Source of the DNA: Metallyticus violacea | Taxonomy: Eukaryota; Arthropoda; Insecta; Mantodea; Metallyticidae | DNA: 64,000 nt | Assembly (NCBI GenBank): GCA_030762175.1 | Contig: CM060831.1 | Coordinates: forward strand, 140,648,501-140,712,500 | Reading direction: 5' to 3' | Shown here: piece after piece, positions 11,881 through 23,577 of the stretch | Position numbering within the stretch: the stretch's first letter is position 1 | How the letters are laid out: every line of letters begins with the position of its first letter | Program-made: the position numbers and the translations under genes | The notes under the pieces: generated by a model | What the model was told of the DNA's origin: nothing | Database searches by the model: none | Seen by the model: only the letters and a program-made list of their open reading frames with translations

Positions 11881-12166
11881 ACCGCGACGGGTGGCCGAGG
11901 TCGTTAAGGCGCGGACTCATGAGCGGGAAATCTAGGGTTCGAATCCCGCCAGGACCGTCCTCCCTGACTGAAGTTTTTTCCAGGTTTTCCTCAGTCCTCA
12001 TAAATGGCAAATGCCGGGGAAGTACTCTAAACTTAGGTCTGGAACGATTCTTCCTTCAAAAATAAATCCTTTCCCAACATATCATTTCATCTCATGTACC
12101 ATCAGTGTTCATCGCCTGTGGTGCCTCTGTAGTAAAAACGGGCGTTAAACAACATTCATTCAATGC
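11881..12166 (+). mobile_element. SINE B, copy 1
   Basis: tRNA-derived head with A box gtggccgaggtcgttaaggc and B box gggttcgaatcccgcc (serine/leucine class tRNA-like). It is followed by a conserved body (ccaggttttcctcagtcctc, ggcaaatgccgggga) and the tail cgggcgttaaac. Flanking near-repeats gataactaagg (11870) and gataacgaagg (12167) look like a target-site duplication with one mismatch. Confidence 0.9.
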
Positions 12167-12394
12167 GATAACGAAGGGAGGTTTCTGAACGTTAACTCTG
12201 GCGCCATGGTTATGACATTAGCTTTTCAGTAAGAGATGGTCATTTGTTTTCGAGCTCGATTCTCGTTTATCACTTGTTTTTATTTTGTTTGTTTTCTGAC
12301 TGGTCTAATAAAACATTTTTAGCGTACGTTTTAATTTGATATTTCAATTTATGCACTTAAATCTTAACACATCAATTCATATAATTACAACCTT

Positions 12395-12965
12395 TGTAGT
12401 TACTATTGGACTTACCAATCAGAATCGTGTCCTGAGTATGTGTTGTAAATTAAGTTTTAGGCATCATTTTAGTAGTAAGCTTATTAGCCATTGTATGTTG
12501 GTAATACATTGGTTGTTGAGAAAGACAATAAAATTTGAAATCATTAAGTAAATTTCATTCATAATTCTTTAGTATGCGTATCGCAACATTTCATATTTAA
12601 TTAAAAAATAAAATTAACGTCATGCCAAGAACTGAACCCATGGTTTGCGGAACATCGGTTTTTTTACTTTATAAATTACGCCACACAAGCAAAGATCTCC
12701 TTCTAGAGTAGACTACATAATGCAAGGAGACAGTTAACAGATGATCAGTGTCGCACTGTCACGTGAGTAGTTCCATATTTTGGGACTTTTATGACACTAT
12801 CTTGAAAACGCTTATAACAAACTGCGGAACATCGATATTACTATGCTCGCAAGGCGGTTTTAAAGACATTGTAAACTAAATTTTCACCCTGCTTCGCTTT
12901 AACACCAACTTATTAGCATCTAATGATAAAAGGTTTAACGCCATATAACTGCGTTATGTTTAGTT
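12395..12965 (-). repeat. Dispersed repeat C, copy 2
   Basis: Best-preserved match to copy 1 (3585-4010). It shares accaatcagaatcgtgtcctg near 12414, a decayed tRNA-like patch near 12615-12690, and the distal block at 12790-12950. Confidence 0.55.
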
Positions 12966-13564
12966 TGAACCAGACATTGTCTATCTGAAATTGTTTATAT
13001 ATGACATCTCTACACTCTCTGAAAATATCTCTGTGTAGTTTTTTAACATTCTGTATATACTTGGGTGCAAGCTGACACCATATGAGGTTCGCAACTAATC
13101 CCAGAAAACCGCAAACGCTTTAAAATGCCAAATGTTGTATTATCTATTGGATAGACTTCTAAGTTATCTAATATGGCGCGAGAGCCCAGTTGCAAGGTGC
13201 CCCTTCTGGCTGGCGGACACCTTGGATAACAAAAGTCCATCACCCACCAATGGCAAAATAAACCATCCTCATACTGAACTTGAATTAGCATACCCAAGAA
13301 TAAACGAAAATAACCAATTCCTAAATGACTATTAATCCACAAACAACAGGATTGCATGTAGGGACCTCTTCGGCATAGCCCAGAACTTTTCAAGATCTGG
13401 GATACTCAAAATGCCTGTCTGTAGTGTAGCTGAAATAGTACTACCACTCTAACAAATAAAAACACCCATAAACCTCATTCATATTCTGTAATAAAATCCC
13501 TTTCGCGAGTAGGAACACCAGCAAAGGCTGATCACTAGATGCTGGAAATTTAAACATTTATTAT
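12966..13564. other. No supported gene
   Basis: A 116-codon minus-strand open frame (13043-13393) has no recognisable domain. A plus-strand frame overlaps it, so chance openness is likely. Confidence 0.4.
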
Positions 13565-14535
13565 GGTTAAAATAGGCAGGCAAAAAGGCACTTGAAATAC
13601 TGAAAATAGGCTCTAATATAATTAAAATAGACATTTATTAAAAGTGAAAACAGAGCATTATTTAACACACTTCCTAAATTCTTTATCACATAAAGTACTT
13701 AAGCTTACTTCTGTTGGTTATAAACAACAAAATGTTTTTTCAAAGTATCAACTGTCATAGTCAGCCGCTTGTCGAAGAGAACATTTTGCAGCATGCAAAA
13801 AGAACGTTCTACTTCCACTGAAATGATTAGAGCATATTAAAAAGGACATGATGGAAATTTCAGGACACCATGGAAATATTTATCAATTCAAAGTAATGTA
13901 GTTTTGAATAGTCCTGGCGAATGAGATAAAGATGTGCACTGGTTTCCAGTCGAGTTCGTTTTCTGTTTACACGTTTATAGGAGAATCAGGAAATATTTGC
14001 CTTACTTCCGCACTGAACACATTGTAGGAACGGGTTGTTGCACAGCTGTAGTGCTCTCTTCTTGCAATTGTTTGCTACGTTTATGCAGCTAACAAGTTAC
14101 CCCCACTCCAAATTTCCTGGAATTGTCTCGCGCAGATCGATACAAGTTCATTCGTCTTAAACTACAGTACTTCCCTCAACCTCTCTATTTCTTAGTATTC
14201 ATATGCCCAATGTAACCATGCGTTCCTTTCACTAATGAACAGTTTGAGTGGGGTGAGAAGAAAATTTTTGATTGCTTGAAAAGAAATAAATGCATAACAA
14301 GATTCTCAATAAATATTTCTGTGAGGTGAATATGCCATTTCTTTTTCATAACTTTTTTTTTTCACTTCGATTTATTGAAATTCTCTATGTGCTTTTTAAA
14401 ATGCGTAAACAATCTTAGAAATAATCCAAACAGACAAAAACGAATTTTCAACTTAAATAGGCAACGAAAGCCCAAATAGGCAAAATAAAAGCTGGCCCTA
14501 CCGACCCCAAATGTTCATTTCTATCTGAATCTTAA
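13565..14535 (-). mobile_element. hAT-type DNA transposon remnant, copy E1
   Basis: The interval has a homologue in direct orientation at 52887-53605 and contains a hAT C-terminal dimerisation motif (described separately). Near both ends the motif aaataggc or aaaataggc recurs, as expected of subterminal transposase binding sites; this reading is inference. The second copy lacks the coding part, suggesting an internally deleted derivative of the same family. Confidence 0.7.
13705..13824 (-). pseudogene. hAT transposase C-terminal dimerisation domain fragment
   Basis: An uninterrupted 39-codon minus-strand stretch ends in TAA and begins ISVEVERSF, continues with FDKRLTMTVDTLKKHF, and ends VVYNQQK. 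This matches the hATC pattern (S-x-E-x-E-R-x-F-S ... D-x-R ... L-T-x-x-x-L). In-frame stops appear just upstream although related residues (HGVLKFPSCPF) continue, so it is a relic. Confidence 0.8.
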
Positions 14536-14757
14536 ATATATCATCTTCTAGGATAGAAAAGGCATTTTGCCTAACTTCCGGGCAAAGTGGCCAAATTTTT
14601 TGTCTCTTCGCGTTCTAACAGCTTTCCTTGCTCTTAATTCTACTACATACAAAACCCATGAAATACAGAAACAAATTATATGAGATAAAATCAAATAAAA
14701 GTAAGCTAATAAATATGGTTCCAAACTTCACTGGCGTGCCATTCATAACAGCTTACG

Positions 14758-15740
14758 ACTAACGCTTATCGAAAAATTGGTTTGCACCGCGTTTGCAAAC
14801 AAATGTCCGTACAGAAAACTGTTAATACAAATATCAGGCGCAAGATAGAAGCACCCTACAAACATTTGTACGCATAAAAAGAGCATTAAGCAAATTTATA
14901 TGAAATTAAAAGTGTAAATGTTTGGGGGTGGCAACCTCCTATAGGACCCGCCCTTGAAATAAAATAAAACAATAGTCCATTTGCGTGTATTAACTCCATT
15001 TGCTCGCAAAATCGCATATAGCATAGTAACATTGGAGTTTAAAACCCACATTGCATTAAACAAGTGGATATTAACTGTTATTACACTCTGTATATTCTGT
15101 TACCGGAAATTGTTTTAGGGTCTAATCCTGGAAGAGGAGGAAGAAGAAGGTGGTGATGATGATGTACGGTATATCACTCATTATTTTAAGCATTTCCTCA
15201 TACATTATCTAAGGTACTGATGATGTTACCTCTATAAATATTATTAACACTAACGCTTATCGAAAAATTGGTTTGCACCGCGTTTGCAAACAAATGTCCG
15301 TACAGAAAACTGTTAATACAAATATCAGGCGCAAGATAGAAGCACCCTACAAACATTTGTACGCATAAAAAGAGCATTAAGCAAATTTATATGAAATTAA
15401 AAGTGTAAATGTTTGGGGGTGGCAACCTCCTATAGGACCCGCCCTTGAAATAAAATAAAACAATAGTCCATTTGCGTGTATTAACTCCATTTGCTCGCAA
15501 AATCGCATATAGCATAGTAACATTGGAGTTTAAAACCCACATTGCATTAAACAAGTGGATATTAACTGTTATTACACTCTGTATATTCTGTTACCGGAAA
15601 TTGTTTTAGGGTCTAATCCTGGAAGAGGAGGAAGAAGAAGGTGGTGATGATGATGTACGGTATATCACTCATTATTTTAAGCATTTCCTCATACATTATC
15701 TAAGGTACTGATGATGTTACCTCTATAAATATTATTAACA
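14758..15740 (+). repeat. Identical tandem duplication, 491-bp unit
   Basis: Copy 1 (14758-15248) and copy 2 (15249-15739) appear identical at every position I compared, including gtttgggggtggcaacctcc and gaagaggaggaagaagaagg. The unit has no coding sequence. Zero divergence means either a very recent tandem duplication or an assembly error. Confidence 0.95.
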
Positions 15741-16206
15741 CATATTACTACTATCATTACCGCCATTATTGCTGTTGCTGCAACTGCCGCAGTTGTATTT
15801 CAGAAACCCAAGTTGCAGCTCCATCAAAACGGGGTTCCATTTTCGATCGCATCAAGTTGTCCAGCGAAAGCTCTTTACACGTTCTTAAACAGCGGTTTTA
15901 TTCATAGACTACTGATTCCACTCGAGGCATGCTGCAGTGTAAATATCTTCACCTCGGCAGAAGCGCAGAGGGTTGCGTGGCGGCATGAAACAGAAGAAAG
16001 GAAAACTTTGCCTGCAGACCTCTGATCAGTGCTAGAACGCCGAGCTCGGCGATAAAATATTTTCTTTGTAAACATTAGCTCAAGTTTGAACTTGGTTCCT
16101 TCATTTGACAGGCTAGGGTGCATCGTGGGAAGAGATATTCTCTGTCATGTGACGTAGTTCATTAGTAACTGGCATACATGCCTCACGAGCGCAGCGTACT
16201 TTTTCC
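15741..16206. other. No supported gene
   Basis: Short overlapping frames on both strands around 15813-16123; none shows a domain. Confidence 0.4.
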
Positions 16207-17265
16207 AGCTGACCCTGTTTCACAAAAGTATGGTCTAATACTACAAGTGTATTAGTGCAGGTTCTTGTAAAGTATGGTCTTGTAACTTTATGTTCCATGA
16301 AAGATGCGCAACAGTGGTAAAGTATTACTAAAAAGTTACAAGTGACGTCATATAAATGCAAGATGGAGGAACAGCTGTTTGCCATGAGTTGCCATACCTT
16401 GAATTTGGTTATGTTCACTCTTTAGGGATTTTTACTGCATGGAACGGATCATTGTCATTTCTGCAAAATGGTTCTTGTATTTTTCTCAAACATAATGATA
16501 ATTTAAGCACTTTATTGTGTATTACCGACATTCAAACGTAATAACCCACTTTGGGAGACGACGGTCCCATAAAGCTACATTAGGAGCATCAATTTCAGCT
16601 GTGGAGAGATGGCAGAAGAATTACGTTTTCTGATTGCTCTCGGGTCATTTTGTTAATCCGTTTACTCCTTTATATTTATTTATTTTTATATTGCTCGGCA
16701 ATCACGTTCTCATAAGCAAAAAAATTGTGCCAAAAGAAATCATTCTAAAAATGAATGAAAATAAATTATTTTCGTGACATGTAGCAAGAACCTTAAAAAT
16801 ACGTTAACTAAGATGCAGGTCTGAAATGCATTTGAAACAGGAAACGTCAATATCAGTCTTAAGCCGTACTTTATTTGTCCATAACCTAACTGTATCATTA
16901 TATACAAATACTATTTATTCGTTCTTTATATTTATTCTTACTCATTATTATCACCACTTTTGCTAATACTTAGCACATTTGGGTCAAATGGCTCCCAAAA
17001 TCATTAAAAAGTTAATATATTATGTGCTAGTATTTGAAGTTGCCAATGTTCCTACAATGTTTATACAAAGTGCTAATGCCCCACTAATATTAAACTTCTG
17101 TAAACAAAACAACGAAAACTCACGTGTACGCTTGTAAGTATGGAGTAATAAAGTACAAGTGTAGCAGAAACATTTGTGAAACGGAATTTTACTAATAACT
17201 GCATGTTGCCAGTCCATACACTTGTATCAGACCATACTTTTGAGGAACAGAGCCCTGATCCTGAT
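16207..17265. mobile_element. Possible TIR-bounded non-autonomous element
   Basis: The left end ctgtttcacaaaagtatggt (about 16215) matches the reverse complement of the right end near 17230-17262 (ctgttcctcaaaagtatggt). Weaker similarity continues inward for about 130 bp, including ttattac near 17145 and 16325. No transposase is present inside. The short 'GACCCTG' / 'GGCTCTG' ends would fit a hAT-like MITE, but I see no clear target-site duplication. Confidence 0.45.
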
Positions 17266-17317
17266 TTCAAACCTTCATTTTTAAGAGTTGGTAACTCTTT
17301 TATCTCTTTAGAGGAAG

Positions 17318-17319
17318 AA

Positions 17320-17360
<41 letters not shown>

Positions 17361-17388
17361 CATCATCATTATTATTATCATTATTATC
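17318..17388. repeat. (ATT)n microsatellite with ATC interruptions
   Basis: Roughly 70 bp of ATT units with a few ATC units in the last third. Confidence 0.95.
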
Positions 17389-17439
17389 TACTTCACGTAT
17401 TGGACTGTATAGGTCCGTTAGCGTCTCCAAAAAGTCTGA

Positions 17440-17715
17440 CCGCCACGGAGACCGAGGTCGTTAAAGCGCGAACACTTGATTGTAAGTCCTGGGTTCGATT
17501 CCCACCAGGATCGTCCATCCTGACTGAGGTTTTACCCAGGTTTTCCTCAGTCCTCATAAATAGCAAATGCCGGGGAGGTACCCTGAAACTTGGGCCTGGA
17601 AAGCTTCCTTCCTTTAAGAAAAATCCTTTCCCAATTTATCATTTTATCTCATGTATCATCAGTGTCCACCGCCTGTGATGCACTCAGTAGCTAAAACGGG
17701 CGTTAAATATTATTA
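17440..17715 (+). mobile_element. SINE B, copy 2
   Basis: Same head-body-tail order as the copy at 11881, with a B box gggttcgattcccacc and tail acgggcgttaaa. Flanks aaaaagtctga (17429) and aaaaagtgtga (17716) form a near-perfect target-site duplication. Confidence 0.9.
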
Positions 17716-17726
17716 AAAAAGTGTGA

Positions 17727-18954
17727 TTTAACCATCTCTTTTCTAATCGACTTAAATTCCTCTGTCCATTTCTTTTGTTTTGGTATGCTATCCACTCGCT
17801 GAAAGTGAGTGCACCATTCAATTTTTTGCTTCTTTTTTTATTTTTATCACACATATTCTCAACCTTTAAATTTCGGACTAAGCGACGAAATTTTTCAAAA
17901 GGGCAAAAATAAGATAATAAACTAATTGTACGTATTGTCATTATTTTCCATTAACCACTTCTCTCTTCCGTTTCATTTGGAACGATAATCGAGATTTTAC
18001 TGTGCAGGTTGAAAGTCGGTGTCTCACTACTTATTGCCGCGGCGCGCTTTACATTTGTTTTTGCTGCCGCACTTTTAGTTAGTGAAACATCTTCACAGAG
18101 GAAAGGTTGGTTTTATTTAGTTTCTTTAAATCATACGATTTAAGACTGATAGTATCTGAATTTGAATATAGTGTTTTTTCTACGGAAGGTTAAGTTTTAT
18201 TTTGTAGGATGTACGAAACAAAGTTATAAGTATACACGGGGAAGTAACTTTTAATACAATAAAGTATATACGCGAGGGACAATAAATCGTCAGATTTTCA
18301 GATACTTTTTTAAATATCTAGTTTCTGTTAACATATCGTTTTGAACTCTGAGCTTTCTGAAAATACATTTCGGACGACCTATCTCAGACAAATCATCTCT
18401 TCGGAAGAACTGCCTGCCATAATGCTACAATACCATTTACAAAAGTACTAGGAAAGAAGATATTGTATTCATCTACGATACTACTGACGTAAAAATCATT
18501 ATGTAGCTAAGATTGTCGCAAATACTTTGGAAACCCACGTATCAAGTGAAGTATCTCTGCTTATTAATTAATATAAACTATTATTCGCTCCATAATTTGC
18601 AGACTATTTGAGATGTGTATGGTTTTGTTATGGTCTGAGTGTGTGTAGTTAAATCGCTTTTTGTAGCCGAAACAGAACCATACATTGCCAAAGAAGGAAA
18701 GTCAATATAGGCTGTTTATCCGATTTGTGCACATTATTTGCTTAGCATAGGGTGACTGAGGAAGTTGGAGCAAATTTTCCTCTAGTGGATGTCCTTGAGT
18801 CAAGGATGAGGAAAAGTTTGTCAGGGCTCCCGCTTGTAAAGTGCTCATCAAGTCTATGACTCCCGGTGTTCCGCCCCACCAGAACGTGTTATCAGTCGCT
18901 GGGGTACCTGGACAAATTCAGCAATTTATCATTGCAGTCATTTCCAGGTGATGA
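17727..18954. other. No supported gene
   Basis: Intergenic sequence with no recognisable coding, RNA or repeat signal apart from short A/T-rich runs. Confidence 0.45.
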
Positions 18955-19173
18955 GCACTGAATTCTGACATTGATATTGCAACTATTGAAGTTGCTAAGA
19001 CACAATTTTCAAACATGAAATTGAGAAAGGCAAATTTCGCCTCCTTAACACGTGCGATTACAAATTTACAGGAGAAGGTTACATACCAAGTTGTTATAAT
19101 ATATGCATCTGAGTTGAAAAATGTAGAGGAAGAAGTTGACAAAAGTTATGGGAGAAAGTTGAAAGCATTGTAG
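18955..19173 (+). pseudogene. Unidentified coding fragment
   Basis: A 72-codon frame without ATG, bounded by two stops upstream and TAG at 19171-19173. It encodes a charged, helical peptide (for example KLRKANFASLTRAITNLQEK, then SELKNVEEEVDKSYGRKL). The helical composition looks protein-like and could be an element-derived or host pseudogene fragment. I do not recognise the family. Confidence 0.3.
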
Positions 19174-19441
19174 ACCAAAACTTTGAATACAAACATTGTG
19201 TCGCATTTTTCAAGTGCTAACCGCCAAATCATTTGATTCTTTCTGTCACTAAATTTCAAGCATGTTCCATTTGTATAAACAGACGTGGAAAAGTTCAAAA
19301 GAATGTGCTGTACAACAGGCGTTCTCTCACTTTCAAGTACCTTCGCATGCTGATGCTCAAGTATGCAACAATTCTGAACGCGGTAAGGTTTTATACCTAA
19401 AATTCGCATACATCTTCAAAGGGGGCTTCTTAAAGCACAAA

Positions 19442-19715
19442 AAAAAAAAACGCCAAGGGTGCCCGAGGTCGTTAAGATTTGGACCCGTGAGCGGAAGGTC
19501 TGGAGTTCGAATCCCGCCAGGACCGTTCTCCTTGACTGAGCTTTTTTCCAAGTTTTCCTAAGTCCTCACAAATGGCAAATGGCAGATGCCCAAACTTAGG
19601 GAAGGTTTCCTTCTTTAAACATTCTTTCCCAATTTATCGTTTCATCTCATGTATCATCAATGCTCACCGCCTTGTGTGTCTCAGCAGTAACAACGGACGT
19701 TAAACACTATTAAAA
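19442..19715 (+). mobile_element. SINE B, copy 3
   Basis: Head gtgcccgaggtcgttaag, B box gagttcgaatcccgcc, and the usual tail. A perfect 10-bp target-site duplication, aaagcacaaa, lies at 19432-19441 and 19716-19725. The body is slightly shortened after the aaatggcaaatg block. Confidence 0.92.
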
Positions 19716-19815
19716 AAAGCACAAACATTCGCTAGCATATGTATATTAATTAAATATCAGATCCAACCGTACAGAAATAGCCCCGGTGCTGTACTAATTG
19801 CCTTGAAATTAAGGC

Positions 19816-20085
19816 ATTTTTTACTAGGTCCGTTTTTACTACAGAGGCAACACAGGCAGTGGACACTGATGATACATGAAATGAAATGATAAATTGCGAA
19901 AGGATATTTTTTAACGAGGAAGCGTTCCAGGCCTAAGTTTAGGGCACCTCCCCGGCATTTGAGAAATGAAGATAGACTAGAAAAAAAAAACTCAGTCAGG
20001 AAGGACGATCCTGGCGGGATTCGAACCCCAAACCTTCCGCTGACGAGTCCGCGCCTTAACGACCTCGGCCACCCTTGGCGATAAA
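19816..20085 (-). mobile_element. SINE B, copy 4
   Basis: Reverse orientation: the tail-side tccgtttttactacagaggc comes first and the head ggccacccttggcg last. Short flanking repeats aaattaag at 19806 and 20088 may be the target-site duplication. It lies about 100 bp from copy 3 in the opposite orientation. Confidence 0.88.
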
Positions 20086-20110
20086 TTAAATTAAGACAGT
20101 GGTCATTGTT

Positions 20111-20240
20111 ATTTATATATAATATAAAATAAAAATAAAGTAACACTATTAACAGTAATTATAATAGAAAACGATAAAACACAAAGAAAAAGTCACACTT
20201 GAGATCGCTATATTTCGGACTCGTGGAGTCCTTCTATGGC
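20111..20240 (+). repeat. Repeat I, single-arm copy
   Basis: Similar to one arm of the palindrome at 44729-44941, extended outward: aaataaaaataaagtaacac, then gataaaacaca, then cacttgagatcgctatattt. Only one arm plus the start of the loop (ttctatggcaagaagg) is present here. Confidence 0.6.
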
Positions 20241-21317
20241 AAGAAGGCAAGTTCTTAGCTCATTTTCCATATTTTTTTAAGTAATCAAAATTCGGGGTCT
20301 TCAGAAAAAGTCAAAGAACCTCTGTATTAATGCGTCTTTAAAGATCGTTAAATGCGTTTTGACTTAGAATCAGGTGAATAAAAATTCAATGGTGTAAGTG
20401 AGGCGTTTTGAAACATGCTGTGATGGAACCTTCTTTTTATTTTTCATTTAACTCCTGTTCCTGTTTCTATTGTTACGTCTGTTGTCTTTGGTTTCGCCTA
20501 AGCACTGTTTAACAAGAGTAGGGCATCTTAGTCATCCGGCAAAATGTAAATTCTGCTGCAATTTCATAAAAATTGCCAGTGGGAGGAAAAGTTAAGTTAA
20601 TAAACATGAAGTGAAAACATTGGTTTTGAAGACGAGGAAAAATAAAGCCGGATTTAATTTATGATGCATGGAATATCGCAAGTCGCGTTTTAGAACAGAG
20701 AAATTGCCGGAGCGGGGCAACGAAATGGAAAGGCTTAGTAAAAATCTTAAGCAGGCGAGCGAACAAACAAGAGATTTTGAGGGCTCCGTTGAAGCCGCGT
20801 TTCTATTGTCATGAGCTGTTGTACTGCGTATTATTTCAGCACTAAGTGGTTGCTTGGCATTCGAGAGAAATATTAACGTCGCTCTCTGCTCCTTAGTAAC
20901 GCGTAAAGAAAACAAGGATAAGGTTTCCGGTTCTACCTTCTTTTGTTACCTTCCGCTGCGACTTGGAATAACAATATGACAAGGCGGATGGGTGGTGAGA
21001 GGAGACGGTAAGAAAAGATGGTAGGGTTGAAGTGCGGCATGGGATAAAAATATTGCATCGTAGTCTGCGGCGTTTAAAGTGTTCCTTACTTTTAGAAATG
21101 TAGGGTGTGTGTCTTCGTGTTCGTCACTTGTCGCGAACGCAGGAACGGAATTAAGTTTCAAATGTAGACATACGAAAAATAAAAGCGTGAATAGTAGGCA
21201 TGGGGAAAGAGTGCGATATTTGATACATAGCAAATACCTGTTCGCAGATAAAAAGGGCTATAATACATTAATGTAAACTTTCAAGGAAATCATGTAATTA
21301 AAATATATTATTGACAG
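20241..21317. other. No supported gene
   Basis: Less AT-rich than the surroundings, with two minus-strand frames (20592-20915 and 20946-21233). The second starts with a hydrophobic stretch resembling a signal peptide but has no further support. Confidence 0.4.
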
Positions 21318-21562
21318 GAGCGAGCTCGAAGATTCAAGATCGTGGGTTCAATCCCAACCAGGTTGATGGGTTTCTAAGTATGGAGGCTTCCTTCGGAAGG
21401 AAAATAAAGCCATGGTTTCCGTGGCTAGTTTTACGGCATGTATAAGAACTTCAAGCATGAAAATAGAGACCTATGAGCAAAATTTATCAGCCGTTTCAAA
21501 TCCTGAATTGAATTGTACCTGAGATGTTAAAGAAATTCTACAACAAACCAAATAAATAAAAC
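21318..21562 (+). mobile_element. SINE A, copy 1 (old, 5' truncated)
   Basis: Retains the B-box region gtgggttcaatcccaacc, the landmark cttccttcggaagg, the element gagcaaaatttatcagccg, and the tail ctgagatgttaaag. The A-box part is gone and the body is heavily substituted. Confidence 0.8.
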
Positions 21563-21624
21563 AAACAGAGGCGAATCGTGTCTTTTTATATAGTTTGGCC
21601 GAGTAATGGAATGTTAAAATTAAT

Positions 21625-21928
21625 TTTCTTTTGATTTGATTTATTTACGGACGCTCTTTAACATCTCAGATCATCAGCGTCCCATTCAACTCAGGGCGTG
21701 AAATGGCCAACTAATTTTACTCAGAGGCCTCTCTTTCAGGCTTGAGGTTCTTTTTCGTGCCATAAATGTACGACACGGGACCCACGGATTTACTTCCCTT
21801 CCGAAGGAAGCCATACTTAGGATTTTTACGCCCGAAAAAAATCCATCGGTCCTGGCCGGATTCGAACCCGCGATCTTGGGTTTAAGAAGCAAGTATGGTA
21901 ACCACTACACCACCAGGACCGACATTTA
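21625..21928 (-). mobile_element. SINE A, copy 2
   Basis: Full-length reverse copy: head on the right (ggtcctggtggtgtagtggt in its own sense), B box cgggttcgaatccggcc, body with the palindrome-like ccttccgaaggaag, and tail gatgttaaagagcgtccgta. A perfect 12-bp target-site duplication, gttaaaattaat, occurs at 21613-21624 and 21929-21940, which fixes the ends and proves LINE-type retroposition. Confidence 0.95.
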
Positions 21929-21944
21929 GTTAAAATTAATGAAA

Positions 21945-23577
21945 AATCTAATATGTGCAATACATATACCGGAAAAATGACTTTGTAATGTTATCATAAA
22001 ATGTTTTCATGTTCAAGATTGTTGCTTATGACCATCAATAATTAAACTAACTTACATTAAATATAAAACTAAGTTTAATGTTCTATGAGTCCCTGTTTGT
22101 ACCCATATAAGATCATCACTACGACCTTTTTCTGTGAAAAATACATGAATGAATTCTTGAGTTTTATTGGACTTTTTGCTGTTCCTTTCTCTATACTTTT
22201 CATAAGATACCGCGCCGTTCCGCTGCAGGTGACAATTACGTAGAAGATTATTCTGACCAATACGGACACATTAAATGGAACTTCTGGGTAATTCGTGCTG
22301 TTTCCAAATTGCTTATGCACAAAAGGTGTGAAGGCATGTATTATTCACCTCAAACTTTTGCTTTTCCGATCAGGACATTGATAATTTGAAATGTACCTAA
22401 TATTACCGAGATCAGAAGAACATAGTTATATGACTTAAAATTAGAATGTATTTTTAGCTTGCATTTAACTTATACAGTACGGTTATTTGAATAATGAGCC
22501 GGCAGAGCACTGCTGAGTGCTGGGAGAAGCCAGTCGTCAAGGACTTATTATGCACGTTCAGGTATCAGCTTGTAGTTTCTTTTGCCAGCGTGTGGTTTTG
22601 GCTTCGTGTGTTACTTGTGTGTAAATTGTGTTAATTGTCCTTCGTTATGACTATATGTAAATACAGTCTTTAAAGAGCGGGTTTTATGTATCTAGGCATG
22701 ATACATTTGTGAAAACGCATTCGTGGAAAATATCCTGAAAATTCGTCCCAGGCAAAAAAACAGTGCAACAACTTGGTAAGATGTTACTAGAGACAGGATC
22801 TATTAAGACACTGTGTGTTCTGAACTGTCGTGTTCTTACAGAAGAAAAACTGGATGAAATACGTGAGATTCCCAAGCAGATGCGGGCAATGTATTGCCGC
22901 TGAGGGGCATCATTTTTAAACATCTGTTATAACGCAGGTTTGTGCTTATTATTGTGAATTTTAAATATAGTATCATCCTATGCTTTTACTAAAAATATAA
23001 GTACTAAAATAAAAATACTAACTTTACACGCAGCGACTCTACCTCCCTTTTCCGTTTGAAGCGGCTGCACTTCCCTAGTAAGCAACCACGCTCAGACGAC
23101 CCATAACTCGAATAATCTCATTGTACTTTTGTATAATTTAAAATAATATGCGAAGTTATTTTTATGAAGTATTAATATATGTTACATTTAACTAGAAGCA
23201 ATAACAAATAGTTAATTATTTCTATTTGAACAAAAATAGCCCATTATTTGAATTAAATTAAAGGTCTATAATATATAACGTATTGTCACAAGTTTAATCA
23301 CAAGTAATATCACAAGAAGGTCTGAGATTGCCGATGAATTCACGAACGTAGTGTGTCTGAAAAGCTCAGACCCTCGAGTGATATTTATTACAATTATTTC
23401 ACGAATAAAATAAGAATTTAAATACAATTTCTCTTAACTTGCCTTACAATATTGTCATAATTGTATATTTTTATTATGAATACTTAACCTTTTCGAGCCA
23501 TCCAGTAAGAGACTAATGTAGATTGTCAGTAATGCCAATAGAGAAGAGCCAAATACTGGTTTGGGACTATTTCATAA
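21945..23577. other. No supported gene
   Basis: AT-rich intergenic sequence; nothing recognisable on either strand. Confidence 0.5.

Noticed and set aside
11894..11960. tRNA gene (Ser/Leu-like)
   Set aside because: A and B boxes are present, but cloverleaf pairing is incomplete, and the same sequence heads a dispersed SINE with flanking target duplications.
20946..21233. Minus-strand frame starting with a signal-peptide-like hydrophobic stretch
   Set aside because: The rest is low in conserved features, there is no promoter or splice support, and hydrophobic starts are common by chance in AT-rich DNA.
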